From CAVQUE01 sp046290435 (GTDB taxonomy: Bacteria; Actinomycetota; Acidimicrobiia; Acidimicrobiales; UBA8592): a DNA stretch of 64,000 nt. A model generated the notes under the pieces. That model was given only the letters and a program-made list of their open reading frames with translations, did not search any database and had not been told where the DNA came from. The stretch is from positions 8,837 to 72,836 of the forward strand of contig JBKAGO010000051.1 in NCBI GenBank assembly GCA_046290435.1, in the 5' to 3' direction. Positions 41,686 through 51,108 of the stretch are shown here, piece after piece. The position numbers were made by a program, and so were the translations under genes. Each line of letters starts with the position of its first letter. Position 1 is the stretch's first letter.

Positions 41686-42704
41686 GACGCCACCTCCGCG
41701 CTCCACCCGCCGGCTCGTCGCATCGAGTCGATCCACACGCCGTGCATGAACGGCATGGCGTTGGTCATGTAGGCGATGCTCATCGCGGTGGTCTCCCCCC
41801 GGGTCATCGATGCGGTCTGGTTGATGAGGTTGAAGAACACCGTCGCCGACGACAGCACCGTGAAGTAGGCGACCGTCGCCGGGTTGACGACGTCCTCACC
41901 GAAGCCGGTGAGCTCGCGATAGCGGGCGAAGAACGCATCGCTGTCGGCGTCGATGAGGTCGGGCGGCTGGGACTTCGCAGCGAGGGTCCACCAACCGAGG
42001 TCCTCGCGGGGATCGCCGATGCGGGTCATCTCCCAGTCGCACATGATGAACCGTCCCCCGTCGGACTCGACGAGGATGTTCGGTGCCTGGAAGTCGCCGT
42101 GGACGACGGCGAGGGGCATCTCGGGCGGCCGGTTGGCGTCGAGCCACGCGGCGACGAGGCGCATGAACGGCTCGTGTTCGGCATGGGCGGCCTCGGCGTC
42201 GATCCAGGTCTGGATCTCGGCGTCGATGTAGTCGCTCCACGACGCGGGCCGTGGGATCGAGTCGGGCAGGGAGCCGACGTCGAGGGTGTGGATGTCGGCG
42301 GCGAGGGTGGCCAGGCGGTCCGTGTAGGCGCTGTGGTCGCCGTCGGGGTCCTGCTGCAACAGCGCGAACAACGACTCGCCGTCGACGCAGTCCATGATGA
42401 TCGACGGGGGCCCGAGCACCTCGGTGTCGAAGGTGACCAGCGGTGGGATGGCGACGGCGTCGGCGATGGCGGTCAGCACGGACCATTCGACGATCCGGTC
42501 GGTCACCAGGATCGACTGCCCGGGCGGGGGATCGGCCCGCAGCACGTACCGGCGGTGGCTCTCGCCGTCGTGGATGGTGAACTTGGCCATGTACCGGCTG
42601 TAGCCGCCGGTGATGGGACTGAACTCCACCACCGTGGCCTCTCGATCGAGATGACCCGTCATGAACGCGCCGAGCCGCGCGGGCCAGCCGTCGTGTTCCT
42701 CCAT
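41682..42704 (-). CDS. APH-type phosphotransferase family protein
   Basis: 340 aa with a protein-kinase-like aminoglycoside/choline phosphotransferase fold. ITGGYSRYMAKF corresponds to the nucleotide loop, VVHGDFQAPNILV to the catalytic HGDxxxxN loop, and FIMCDWEMTRIGDPREDLGW to the metal-binding DWE segment. Members of this branch in actinobacteria usually sit with acyl-CoA genes and probably phosphorylate a hydroxylated small molecule. It is not evidence of drug resistance. GGGGAG precedes ATG 42704. The first gene of a two-gene operon with the 154-aa protein. Confidence 0.9.
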   Translation of the reverse strand: MEEHDGWPARLGAFMTGHLDREATVVEFSPITGGYSRYMAKFTIHDGESHRRYVLRADPPPGQSILVTDRIVEWSVLTAIADAVAIPPLVTFDTEVLGPPSIIMDCVDGESLFALLQQDPDGDHSAYTDRLATLAADIHTLDVGSLPDSIPRPASWSDYIDAEIQTWIDAEAAHAEHEPFMRLVAAWLDANRPPEMPLAVVHGDFQAPNILVESDGGRFIMCDWEMTRIGDPREDLGWWTLAAKSQPPDLIDADSDAFFARYRELTGFGEDVVNPATVAYFTVLSSATVFFNLINQTASMTRGETTAMSIAYMTNAMPFMHGVWIDSMRRAGGWSAEVAS

Positions 42705-43059
42705 GTGCGACTCCCCCTGGTGATGATCTGCGCCGATCCAGGCGCTGGCCGCACACTAGTGCCGTGTCAGGCAACGTTTGCGAGGCTCAGGGCGAGGCGG
42801 CGAACGTCCGTGCAGACGGGTGCTTGCTGCCGGGAACGGGCAGGTCGTGGGTGCGGGGGTCGAAGCGCCCGCCCGAACGCTCCGACCCCCGCACCAGGTG
42901 CATCACCACCATCGACCGGTTGCACATCACCGTAGGAAAGGGCCTGTGCCGCGGCCATGGGCGAATTCCCCTCCCGGAGCCCGCATGCGCCCTGGGGTGT
43001 GCCCGCGCCCGCGCCCGAGGCCGCGGCGACGGCGCCGACCCGCCCTAGCCTCAGAGGGC
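42705..43059. other. 355-bp intergenic region between divergent genes, with a strong hairpin
   Basis: No gene is supported. The main structure is a 13-bp perfect inverted repeat, GGTGCGGGGGTCG (42850-42862) and its complement (42883-42895), around a 20-bp loop. The ABC-F promoter is at the right end (TAGCCT 43046-43051). A 94-codon open frame from 42764 has mixed third positions and no family resemblance. Confidence 0.6.
43046..43051 (+). promoter_or_regulatory. Predicted -10 element, leaderless promoter of ABC-F gene
   Basis: TAGCCT ends 8 nt before the ATG at 43060. Confidence 0.5.
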
Positions 43060-44733
<1,674 letters not shown>

Positions 44734-44734
44734 G

Positions 44735-44756
44735 GTCCGGGGCTGTTCCCCGGGAC
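44735..44756. terminator. Bidirectional hairpin terminator between convergent genes
   Basis: CCGGGG (44737-44742) pairs with CCCCGG (44748-44753) across CTGTT, extended by GTCC/GGAC with one bulge. It starts directly after the ABC-F stop and ends at the stop of the opposing gene. Confidence 0.6.
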
Positions 44757-44998
44757 TATTCCTCGGGTACGCCGAAGGGCTGTTCGGCCGCGGCGTAGCA
44801 GTCCTCGTGGAAGTGCTCGACACGGTCCCAACGGTTGTCGACGTACACGTTGCAGATGACCTGCGACCGGCGTTCACGGGCGCGGAACTTGATGACCTCG
44901 GTGCACAACGAGCACTCGGCCCAGTTGCCGGGTTCGACCAGGCGCACCACGGCGCGGCTGTTCCAGACCTTGGTCGCTTCTGTGGTCGATGACGCCAT
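44756..44998 (-). CDS. Small Cys2-His-Cys finger protein, PARP-type-like
   Basis: 80 aa. Cys29, Cys32, His64 and Cys67 are arranged C-x2-C-x31-H-x2-C, close to the spacing of PARP-type DNA-nick-binding zinc fingers (C-x2-C-x28-30-H-x2-C), and WDRVEHFHEDCY resembles the W-x-H-x2-C end of those fingers. This is a spacing argument, not a database match. No signal peptide and no membrane segment. ATG 44998 is the first in-frame Met that does not run into the murT promoter region. It is divergent from murT. It might bind nucleic acid or zinc; function unknown. Confidence 0.7.
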   Translation of the reverse strand: MASSTTEATKVWNSRAVVRLVEPGNWAECSLCTEVIKFRARERRSQVICNVYVDNRWDRVEHFHEDCYAAAEQPFGVPEE

Positions 44999-45089
44999 GC
45001 GAATCCATCGGCAGCGGTGCACGCGAGTTGAGCATGGGGTCCGGAGCCCTGCGCGTAGTTCCGAAAAACGGGTCTGGCTCCACTGGCCA

Positions 45090-45095
45090 TAGCCT
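45090..45095 (+). promoter_or_regulatory. Predicted -10 element, leaderless promoter of murT-gatD
   Basis: TAGCCT ends 6 nt before the ATG at 45102. Confidence 0.5.
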
Positions 45096-45101
45096 GGCCC
45101 G

Positions 45102-46481
45102 ATGCGTCGGGTCGCCCAGCTGATCGCCACCGGGGCCGGCTGGATGTCCCGTCGTGCCGGGCGCGGCGGGGGCACGAGCCTGCCGGGCATGGTGCTGTTG
45201 CGGATGCGGCCACGCGCCGCCGAGGAGCTCTCGGGCGGCCTGACCCGGGGTTCGGTTGCCATCTCGGCCACCAACGGCAAGACCACCACGGCACGCCTGG
45301 TTCGCTCGGTGCTCGATGCCGAGGGGATGGCCGTCGTCGCCAACTCGGCCGGGGCCAATCTGTTGACCGGCGTCACCGCCGCGCTGCTCGATGCGTCGCG
45401 CCGCCGGTCGGGGCCGCCGGCCGAGATCGGTCTCTTCGAGGTCGACGAGGCTGCGTTGCCCGCCGTCGTCGACCAGGTGCACCCGAGCGTCGTCGTGCTG
45501 ATGAACCTGTTCCGCGATCAGCTCGATCGTTACGGCGAGCTCGAGACGCTGCTGGTGCGGTGGCGCACGATGATCGCCTCGCTCGACGATCACACCACCC
45601 TGGTCCTCAACGCCGACGATCCGGCCACGGCGGTGCTCGGCCTGGAGCGGGAGCGGGTGCTGACCTTCGGTGTCGACGACCCCGCCGTCGACCGCCACAC
45701 CCTCGCCCACGCTGCCGACTCAACCCATTGCCCGCGCTGTGACGAGCCGCTCGTCTACGACCTGATCACCATCGGCCACCAGGGCCACTGGCGCTGCACC
45801 AGCTGTGGGCTCCACCGCCAGGCTCCCGACATCGCGGCCACCGTCGTGACCCTCGACGGCGTCGACGGGGTGGCCCTGACGGCCCGCACCCCCGACGGTC
45901 CCGTCGACGTGCGGGTCGCCCTCCCCGGGCTCCACAACGCCTACAACGTCCTGGCGGCGCTGGGCACCGCCATCGCCCTGGGGTTCGACGCCGCCGACGC
46001 GGCGAAGGCGCTCGGCACCACCAAGGCGGCCTTCGGCCGGGCCGAACACGTCGAGATCGACGGCCGGCGGCTCATGTTGCTGCTGGCCAAGAACCCGGCG
46101 GGCGCCAACGAGAACATCCGCACCGTGCTGGGCGACCCCGAGCCCGTCCAGGTGATGGTGATGCTGAACGACCGCACCGCCGACGGGCGTGACGTGTCGT
46201 GGATCTGGGATGTCGATCACGAGCCGCTGTTCGACCGGCTCGCCCACCTCGTCGTGGCCGGCGACCGGGCCGAGGACCTCGCGCTGCGCTTCCGCTATGG
46301 CGGGCTGCCCACCGATGGCGTCGTGGTCGAACGCGACACCGCCCGGGCGCTCGATGCCCTGGTTGCGGCCACCCCGGTCGGCGGCACCGCCTACGTCCTG
46401 CCGACCTACACCGCCATGCTCGACCTGCGGGCCGAGCTTGTCCGCCGCGGCGTCGCCCAGGCCTTCTGGGAGGATTCGTGA
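45102..46481 (+). CDS. murT: Lipid II isoglutaminyl synthase, Mur-ligase subunit MurT
   Basis: 459 aa. SATNGKTTTARLV is the Mur-ligase P-loop; EVDEAALP and NLFRDQLDRYGE are characteristic of MurT; CPRCDEPL and RCTSCGL form the Cys4 zinc ribbon inserted in the central domain; LAKNPAGANENIRTV and LNDRTADGRDVSWIWDVDHE mark the C-terminal DUF1727 domain. With GatD it amidates the alpha-carboxyl of D-Glu in lipid II, needed for peptidoglycan cross-linking. TAGCCT lies 6 nt before the ATG. The stop overlaps the gatD start by one base after GGGAGG, so the pair is coupled. Confidence 0.96.
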   Translation: MRRVAQLIATGAGWMSRRAGRGGGTSLPGMVLLRMRPRAAEELSGGLTRGSVAISATNGKTTTARLVRSVLDAEGMAVVANSAGANLLTGVTAALLDASRRRSGPPAEIGLFEVDEAALPAVVDQVHPSVVVLMNLFRDQLDRYGELETLLVRWRTMIASLDDHTTLVLNADDPATAVLGLERERVLTFGVDDPAVDRHTLAHAADSTHCPRCDEPLVYDLITIGHQGHWRCTSCGLHRQAPDIAATVVTLDGVDGVALTARTPDGPVDVRVALPGLHNAYNVLAALGTAIALGFDAADAAKALGTTKAAFGRAEHVEIDGRRLMLLLAKNPAGANENIRTVLGDPEPVQVMVMLNDRTADGRDVSWIWDVDHEPLFDRLAHLVVAGDRAEDLALRFRYGGLPTDGVVVERDTARALDALVAATPVGGTAYVLPTYTAMLDLRAELVRRGVAQAFWEDS

Positions 46482-47233
46482 TGTCGACATCGACGCCGAC
46501 GGTGCGGCTGTGCCACCTGTACCCCCACGAGATGAACATCTACGCCGACCGAGGCAACATCGCCGTGTTCCGGCGACGCCTCGAATGGCGGGGCCTGGCG
46601 TTCGAGATCACCGAGGCCGGTCCCGGCGACGCCATCGATCCCGGGGCCCACGACCTCTACTACCTCGGCGGCGGCCAGGACCGCGACCAGCGGATCGTCG
46701 CCCAGGACCTGGCGGCCACCAAGGCCGATGCGCTGCGGTCGGCCGCCGACGACGGCGCCGCGTTCTTGTGGGTGTGCGGCGGCATCCAGCTCGCCGGTGC
46801 GGGCTACACCGACGCCGACGGGCACCGCCTGCCCGGCGTCGGCATCTTGGACCTCGACACCGAGGCGGGCGACACCCGCCTGATCGGCGACCTGGTCATC
46901 GAGGCCACCCTCGACGACGAGACCCGCACCGTCGTGGGCTACGAGAACCATGGCGGGCGCACCCGTCTCGGGCCCGACGCTCGACCCCTCGGCCGGGTCG
47001 TGAAGGGTCACGGCAACGACGGCATGAGCGGCTTCGAGGGCGCGGTCCAACAGCGCGTGATCGGGACCTATCTGCACGGGCCGCTGCTGCCGAAGAACCC
47101 ATGGCTGGCCGACACGTTGCTGGGTTGGGCGCTCGATCACGCCGGAGAGAGTCCCGATCTCGAGCTCCTCGACGACACCCTCGAGGAGCGGGCCCATTCC
47201 GTCGCTGTGGCCCGCGCGGGCGTCGAGCGCTGA
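46481..47233 (+). CDS. gatD: Lipid II isoglutaminyl synthase, glutamine amidotransferase subunit GatD
   Basis: 250 aa, class I glutaminase of the CobB/CobQ-like type. LYYLGGGQDRDQRI, LWVCGGIQLAG (catalytic Cys), GYENHGGRT and IGTYLHGPLLPKNP (catalytic His) are diagnostic. It releases ammonia from Gln for MurT. ATG 46481 was chosen over GTG 46478 because GGGAGG lies 7 nt before it; the ATG shares a base with the murT stop. A complete murT-gatD operon. Confidence 0.96.
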   Translation: MSTSTPTVRLCHLYPHEMNIYADRGNIAVFRRRLEWRGLAFEITEAGPGDAIDPGAHDLYYLGGGQDRDQRIVAQDLAATKADALRSAADDGAAFLWVCGGIQLAGAGYTDADGHRLPGVGILDLDTEAGDTRLIGDLVIEATLDDETRTVVGYENHGGRTRLGPDARPLGRVVKGHGNDGMSGFEGAVQQRVIGTYLHGPLLPKNPWLADTLLGWALDHAGESPDLELLDDTLEERAHSVAVARAGVER

Positions 47234-47401
47234 CGAGCACCGACCCCCACCACCCGCGGCCGATGCGCCTCGGTACCCCCTGCCCGACCTCCCGACGGTC
47301 ATGGGTAAAAGCGCCACAAACGTACGGCCGGGCCCAGGGCTCGTTCCCTGCTGCGCCTGCTGGCTGTACCTTGGGGGCCGTCATGTCGGATGAGGACCCC
47401 C

Positions 47402-48349
47402 ATGCCTGATCGCTATTCGTATTCGAGCCCCTGGGCGGGCGGCAACCAACCATGGTTCCGTATCGGCCAGCTCGACGTCACCACCACCGTCGCCGTCATC
47501 GGCCTCGGTGTGATCTCGATGGTCATCTGGGCGATCGAAGGAGCGCAACGCACCTTCTCGCGCCAGCTGTACCTGATTCCCGAGGAGTTCGGGGGTTTCG
47601 GCAGCGTGCTCGAGGGCCAGATCTGGCGCCTGATCACCTGGCCCATCCCCAACGAGCCCGACATCTGGACGATCCTGCTCTTCGCGATCTTCTACATACT
47701 GGGCAACCAACTCGAGAACCTGATCGGCCGCACCCAGTTCCTGTGGTTCCTGGTCGCTCTCACGGTGTTCCCCGCCCTGATGGTGACGCTCTTCGATGCC
47801 ATCTCCACCAACGGACCCGCCGACATCATCTTCGGTCTGCGGTTCGTGCAGTTGGGTGTGCTGCTGGCCTTCGTGGCCCAGTACCCCACCGCTCGCTTCT
47901 GGCCCGGCATCCCCGCATGGATCCTCGGCGCCGTCGTCGTGGGCCTCGACTTCCTCCAGTACCTCGGCAACCGCAGCGACCTCGGCCTGGTCGCACTGTT
48001 CACGACGGTCGCCGTGTCTCTCATCGGTATCCGTTCCTTCGGCCACGCCGACGAGCTCCCGTGGGTACCGCGCATCGCGCTGCCCTCCTTCGTCACCGGG
48101 GAGAATCGGCCCAGCCGACCGGCATCGGGGTCGGGCGGTGGGGGCGGACGCTCGAAGAGCCGCCGCCGCAAGGGCCGGTCCAACCTGTCCGCGGTGCCGT
48201 CGGCGGCGCCGCGTGACGACATGGCCGAGATGGAGATCGACGCGTTACTCGACCAAGTCGCCGACCAGGGTCTCGACTCCCTCACCAAAGAGCAGCGCAA
48301 GCGCCTCGAGGAGCACAGCAAGCGCCTCCGCAAGAAGCGCGACGGCTGA
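47402..48349 (+). CDS. Rhomboid-like membrane protein without catalytic Ser (pseudoprotease)
   Basis: 315 aa. About six hydrophobic helices (35-215) in rhomboid/derlin order, e.g. TILLFAIFYILGNQLENLIG and LWFLVALTVFPALMVTLFDA. Where active rhomboids carry GxSG, this protein reads NGPADIIFGLRFVQ, and no partner His is present in the last helix. The cytosolic tail has a basic SKSRRRKGRS stretch, then LLDQVADQGLDSLTKEQRKR, the short C-terminal domain (DUF6576-like) found in many bacterial rhomboids. Probably a non-proteolytic scaffold. GAGG 5 nt before ATG 47402 fixes the start; ATG 47390 is less well placed. It is not in an obvious operon. Confidence 0.82.
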   Translation: MPDRYSYSSPWAGGNQPWFRIGQLDVTTTVAVIGLGVISMVIWAIEGAQRTFSRQLYLIPEEFGGFGSVLEGQIWRLITWPIPNEPDIWTILLFAIFYILGNQLENLIGRTQFLWFLVALTVFPALMVTLFDAISTNGPADIIFGLRFVQLGVLLAFVAQYPTARFWPGIPAWILGAVVVGLDFLQYLGNRSDLGLVALFTTVAVSLIGIRSFGHADELPWVPRIALPSFVTGENRPSRPASGSGGGGGRSKSRRRKGRSNLSAVPSAAPRDDMAEMEIDALLDQVADQGLDSLTKEQRKRLEEHSKRLRKKRDG

Positions 48350-48531
48350 TCGGCTGCGGCCTGCAGCCCTTTCGCCGGCGCTCGCCGGGTCGCCATGACG
48401 GCGTCCCCGCACGGCATGCCGGCTGCGGCGCCACCGCCCGCCGCCGCCGACACCGACACCGACGCACCGACCGCTCTGGCATCATCGCCCCCCCCCGCAC
48501 AGTCCCCCGACGCCGATCCGACAGGACACCG

Positions 48532-49290
48532 ATGGCCGACCACGACGATCACTGGCTCGCCGCCGAGCTCGCCACCTCGGCAGGAGAGCTGCTGCTCGCG
48601 CTGCGCGCCGACCTGAGCGACGAGGGGGTGTCGTCCGCCGAGATGAAGGACGCCGGCGACAAGGCCAGCCACGACCACATCATGGCCTCGCTGGCCGAGC
48701 GCCGTCCCCACGATGCCGTTCTGTCCGAAGAGGGCAAGGACGACGCTGCCCGCCTTGGTGCCGACCGGGTGTGGATCGTGGATCCCCTCGACGGCACTCG
48801 CGAGTTCGGCGAGGTCCCGCGTACCGACTGGGCGGTGCACATCGCCCTCGTCGAAGACGGCGTGCCCACCGCAGGAGCGGTCGCGCTGCCCGGGCGGCGG
48901 CTCACGCTCTCGACAGCCGAACCCGCAGTGCTGCCCGCAGCCCACGGTGGTCCCCCACGGGTGATCTGCAGCCGGACGCGCCCCGGTCCCGCCGCCGAGA
49001 CCGTCGTCGCCGCCCTCGGTGGCGAGCTGGTCACCATGGGCTCGGCCGGCGCCAAGACCATGGCCGTGCTCCTCGGCGAGGCCGACATCTACCCCCACAC
49101 CGGCGGGCAGTACGAATGGGACTCCTGCGCCCCGGTGGCCGTCGCCCGTGCAGCCGGCCTCCACGCCAGCCGTCTCGACGGATCGGCGCTGCGGTACAAC
49201 CAGGCCGACGTCTACCTGCCGGATCTGCTGGTCTGTCGACCGGAACTGCTCGAGGCCACCCTCGCCGCCCTCGCCGCCGCCGACGGGTAG
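48532..49290 (+). CDS. Inositol monophosphatase family / CysQ-like 3'(2'),5'-bisphosphate nucleotidase
   Basis: 252 aa. LSEEGKDD supplies the first Glu, WIVDPLDGTREFGE the DPxDGT metal loop, and YEWDSCAPVAVARAAG the second Asp. These are shared by inositol monophosphatases, FBPases and CysQ. A REFxxxP-type loop after DGT and the YEWDSCAP form favour CysQ/PAP phosphatase, which recycles 3'-phosphoadenosine-5'-phosphate from sulfate assimilation. No sulfur genes lie near to support it. AGGA 7 nt before ATG 48532. Confidence 0.85.
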   Translation: MADHDDHWLAAELATSAGELLLALRADLSDEGVSSAEMKDAGDKASHDHIMASLAERRPHDAVLSEEGKDDAARLGADRVWIVDPLDGTREFGEVPRTDWAVHIALVEDGVPTAGAVALPGRRLTLSTAEPAVLPAAHGGPPRVICSRTRPGPAAETVVAALGGELVTMGSAGAKTMAVLLGEADIYPHTGGQYEWDSCAPVAVARAAGLHASRLDGSALRYNQADVYLPDLLVCRPELLEATLAALAAADG

Positions 49291-49357
49291 GCCCCACGAA
49301 CACAAACGTCGACCGGGGCTGCGCGACATCCCCTACGAGCTGGGACAATCGACGACT

Positions 49358-51055
49358 GTGACTGCTTCGACGCCCACCACCGACGACGTCCCCGCTAGCG
49401 GTTCGACCGGAGACGACGCCGCCGCCCTCGCCGACACGGCTGCCACCGGCGCCCTCTCCGACGAGGCCGCCCCGCGGCTCGAGCGGGTCGGCTCGTTCAG
49501 CGAGGTGCCGCCGTGGCGGCTCCCCACCTCCGAGCTCGCCTGGCAGCGCAACATCGACGTCCGCCGGATGGTCGCGCGCCGTCGGGTACCCGAGCTCACT
49601 GCGGCCCGCAAGATACCGCCGGGGCCTCGGGTGGTGCGCGTCGTGCGCGAGGTCGGCGGGGCCGTCGTCGCCTGGCGCCTGAAGGAACGCAAGCAGGGCG
49701 GGTCGGCGTCGCGTGCGGGCATCGCCCGGCGCCTGCGCATCGCCGCCGAACGTCTCGGGCCCACCTACATCAAGCTCGGTCAGATCATCTCGAGCGGCGA
49801 CGGCATCTTCCCGGCCGAGCTGGTCGCCGAGTTCAAGCTGTGCCGCGACCAGGTCCCGGCCGAGTCCTTCGACGTGGTCCGCTCGGTCGTCGAGGCCGAA
49901 CTGGACCGACCGCTCACCGAGGTGTTCGCCGAGTTCGATCGCACGCCCCTCGCAGCTGCGTCCATCGCGCAGGTGCACCGGGCGATCCTGCGCGAGGGCC
50001 CCGACGGGCACCCCGTCGAGGTCGTGGTCAAGGTGCAGCGGCCCACGGTCGCCCCGCTGGTGTCGCTCGATCTGCGGGTCATGGCCTGGTTGGCCCCGTT
50101 CCTCGTCGGCCGCATCCCGATCACGGCGTTGGCCAACCCGCCGGCGCTCGTCGAGGTGTTCGCCCAGACCATCGTCGAGGAGCTCGACTTCCGTCTCGAG
50201 GCCCAGAACATGCTCGACGTCGCCGAGTCGTTCGAGGCGCTCGGCCAGACCGGTTTCGTCATCCCGCGTCCCCATCCCGAGCTCGTCACCCGCCGGATGC
50301 TCGTGATGGAGCGTCTGCACGGTTTCGACTTCGACGAGGTTCCCGAGATCCGGGCTGCGGGCATCGACACCCATGCGCTGGTGCGCAACTGGATGATCGG
50401 CTTCTTCGAGGGCTGCATGATCCACGGCGTCTTCCACGGCGACCTGCACGGCGGCAACCTCTTCGTCATGGACAACGGCAAGACGGCGCTGTTGGACTTC
50501 GGCATCACCGGTCGTCTCAGCCAGCCCCGCCGGGTGGCGTTCCTGCGGCTGCTGGTGGCCTCGACCATGAACGACGTACGGGGCCAGCTCGCCGCGGTGC
50601 GCGATCTCGGGGCGCTGCCGGCCGACACCGACCTCGAGGCGGTCATCGACGACCTCGGCCTCGACGGCCCGCCGATCGATCCGACCAAGCTCACACGCGA
50701 CGAGCTGGTCGTCGAGATGAACCGGGTGGTCAAAGCGCTGCTGGGCTACGGGGCCCGCATGCCCAAGGAACTGATGTTGTTCGCGAAGAACATGGTGTTC
50801 CTCGATGCCGCCATCGCCAACCTGGCCCCCGATGTCGACCTGTTCGCCGAGATCACCCATCTGGCCACGTACTTCGCCACCACCCACGGGCAGCGCATCG
50901 CCGCCGAGGTGGGCATGAACCCAGAGGAGTACGACCTCGACCTCACGGCCGTGAAGGGTTCGTTCGGTGTCGATCCGTCGACCGAGTCGCTGACCTACCG
51001 CGACCTGCAGGAGCGGCGGGACCTGATCCGCAAGCGCCTCGGCAACCGGGCCTGA
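49358..51055 (+). CDS. AarF/ABC1/UbiB kinase-like protein
   Basis: 565 aa. An N-terminal 50-residue Ala/Asp-rich tail precedes the conserved AAERLGPTYIKLGQIISSGD (KxGQ motif). LAAASIAQVHRA is the Ala-rich nucleotide loop, VVKVQRP has the catalytic Lys, FHGDLHGGNLFV the HGDxxxxN-type loop and LLDFGITGRL the DFG motif. UbiB-type proteins bind ATP and help move or expose quinone and isoprenoid lipids; the exact role in actinobacteria is unknown. The C-terminal part lacks the two TM helices typical of UbiB. GTG 49358 has GACAAT 8 nt upstream, a plausible leaderless promoter. Confidence 0.9.
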   Translation: MTASTPTTDDVPASGSTGDDAAALADTAATGALSDEAAPRLERVGSFSEVPPWRLPTSELAWQRNIDVRRMVARRRVPELTAARKIPPGPRVVRVVREVGGAVVAWRLKERKQGGSASRAGIARRLRIAAERLGPTYIKLGQIISSGDGIFPAELVAEFKLCRDQVPAESFDVVRSVVEAELDRPLTEVFAEFDRTPLAAASIAQVHRAILREGPDGHPVEVVVKVQRPTVAPLVSLDLRVMAWLAPFLVGRIPITALANPPALVEVFAQTIVEELDFRLEAQNMLDVAESFEALGQTGFVIPRPHPELVTRRMLVMERLHGFDFDEVPEIRAAGIDTHALVRNWMIGFFEGCMIHGVFHGDLHGGNLFVMDNGKTALLDFGITGRLSQPRRVAFLRLLVASTMNDVRGQLAAVRDLGALPADTDLEAVIDDLGLDGPPIDPTKLTRDELVVEMNRVVKALLGYGARMPKELMLFAKNMVFLDAAIANLAPDVDLFAEITHLATYFATTHGQRIAAEVGMNPEEYDLDLTAVKGSFGVDPSTESLTYRDLQERRDLIRKRLGNRA

Positions 51056-51108
51056 GCCCGATCGCCGCGCATCCCGGCGAGCCCCGGGCGGCGAGCCTGG
51101 GCTGGCGG

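Noticed and set aside
41682..42704. Aminoglycoside resistance phosphotransferase
   Set aside because: The fold is shared, but this branch is common in actinobacteria with metabolic genes and lacks resistance-enzyme hallmarks.
42764..43048. A 94-codon frame upstream of the ABC-F gene
   Set aside because: Mixed third positions, no conserved motif, runs through the hairpin and into an Arg-rich low-complexity end.
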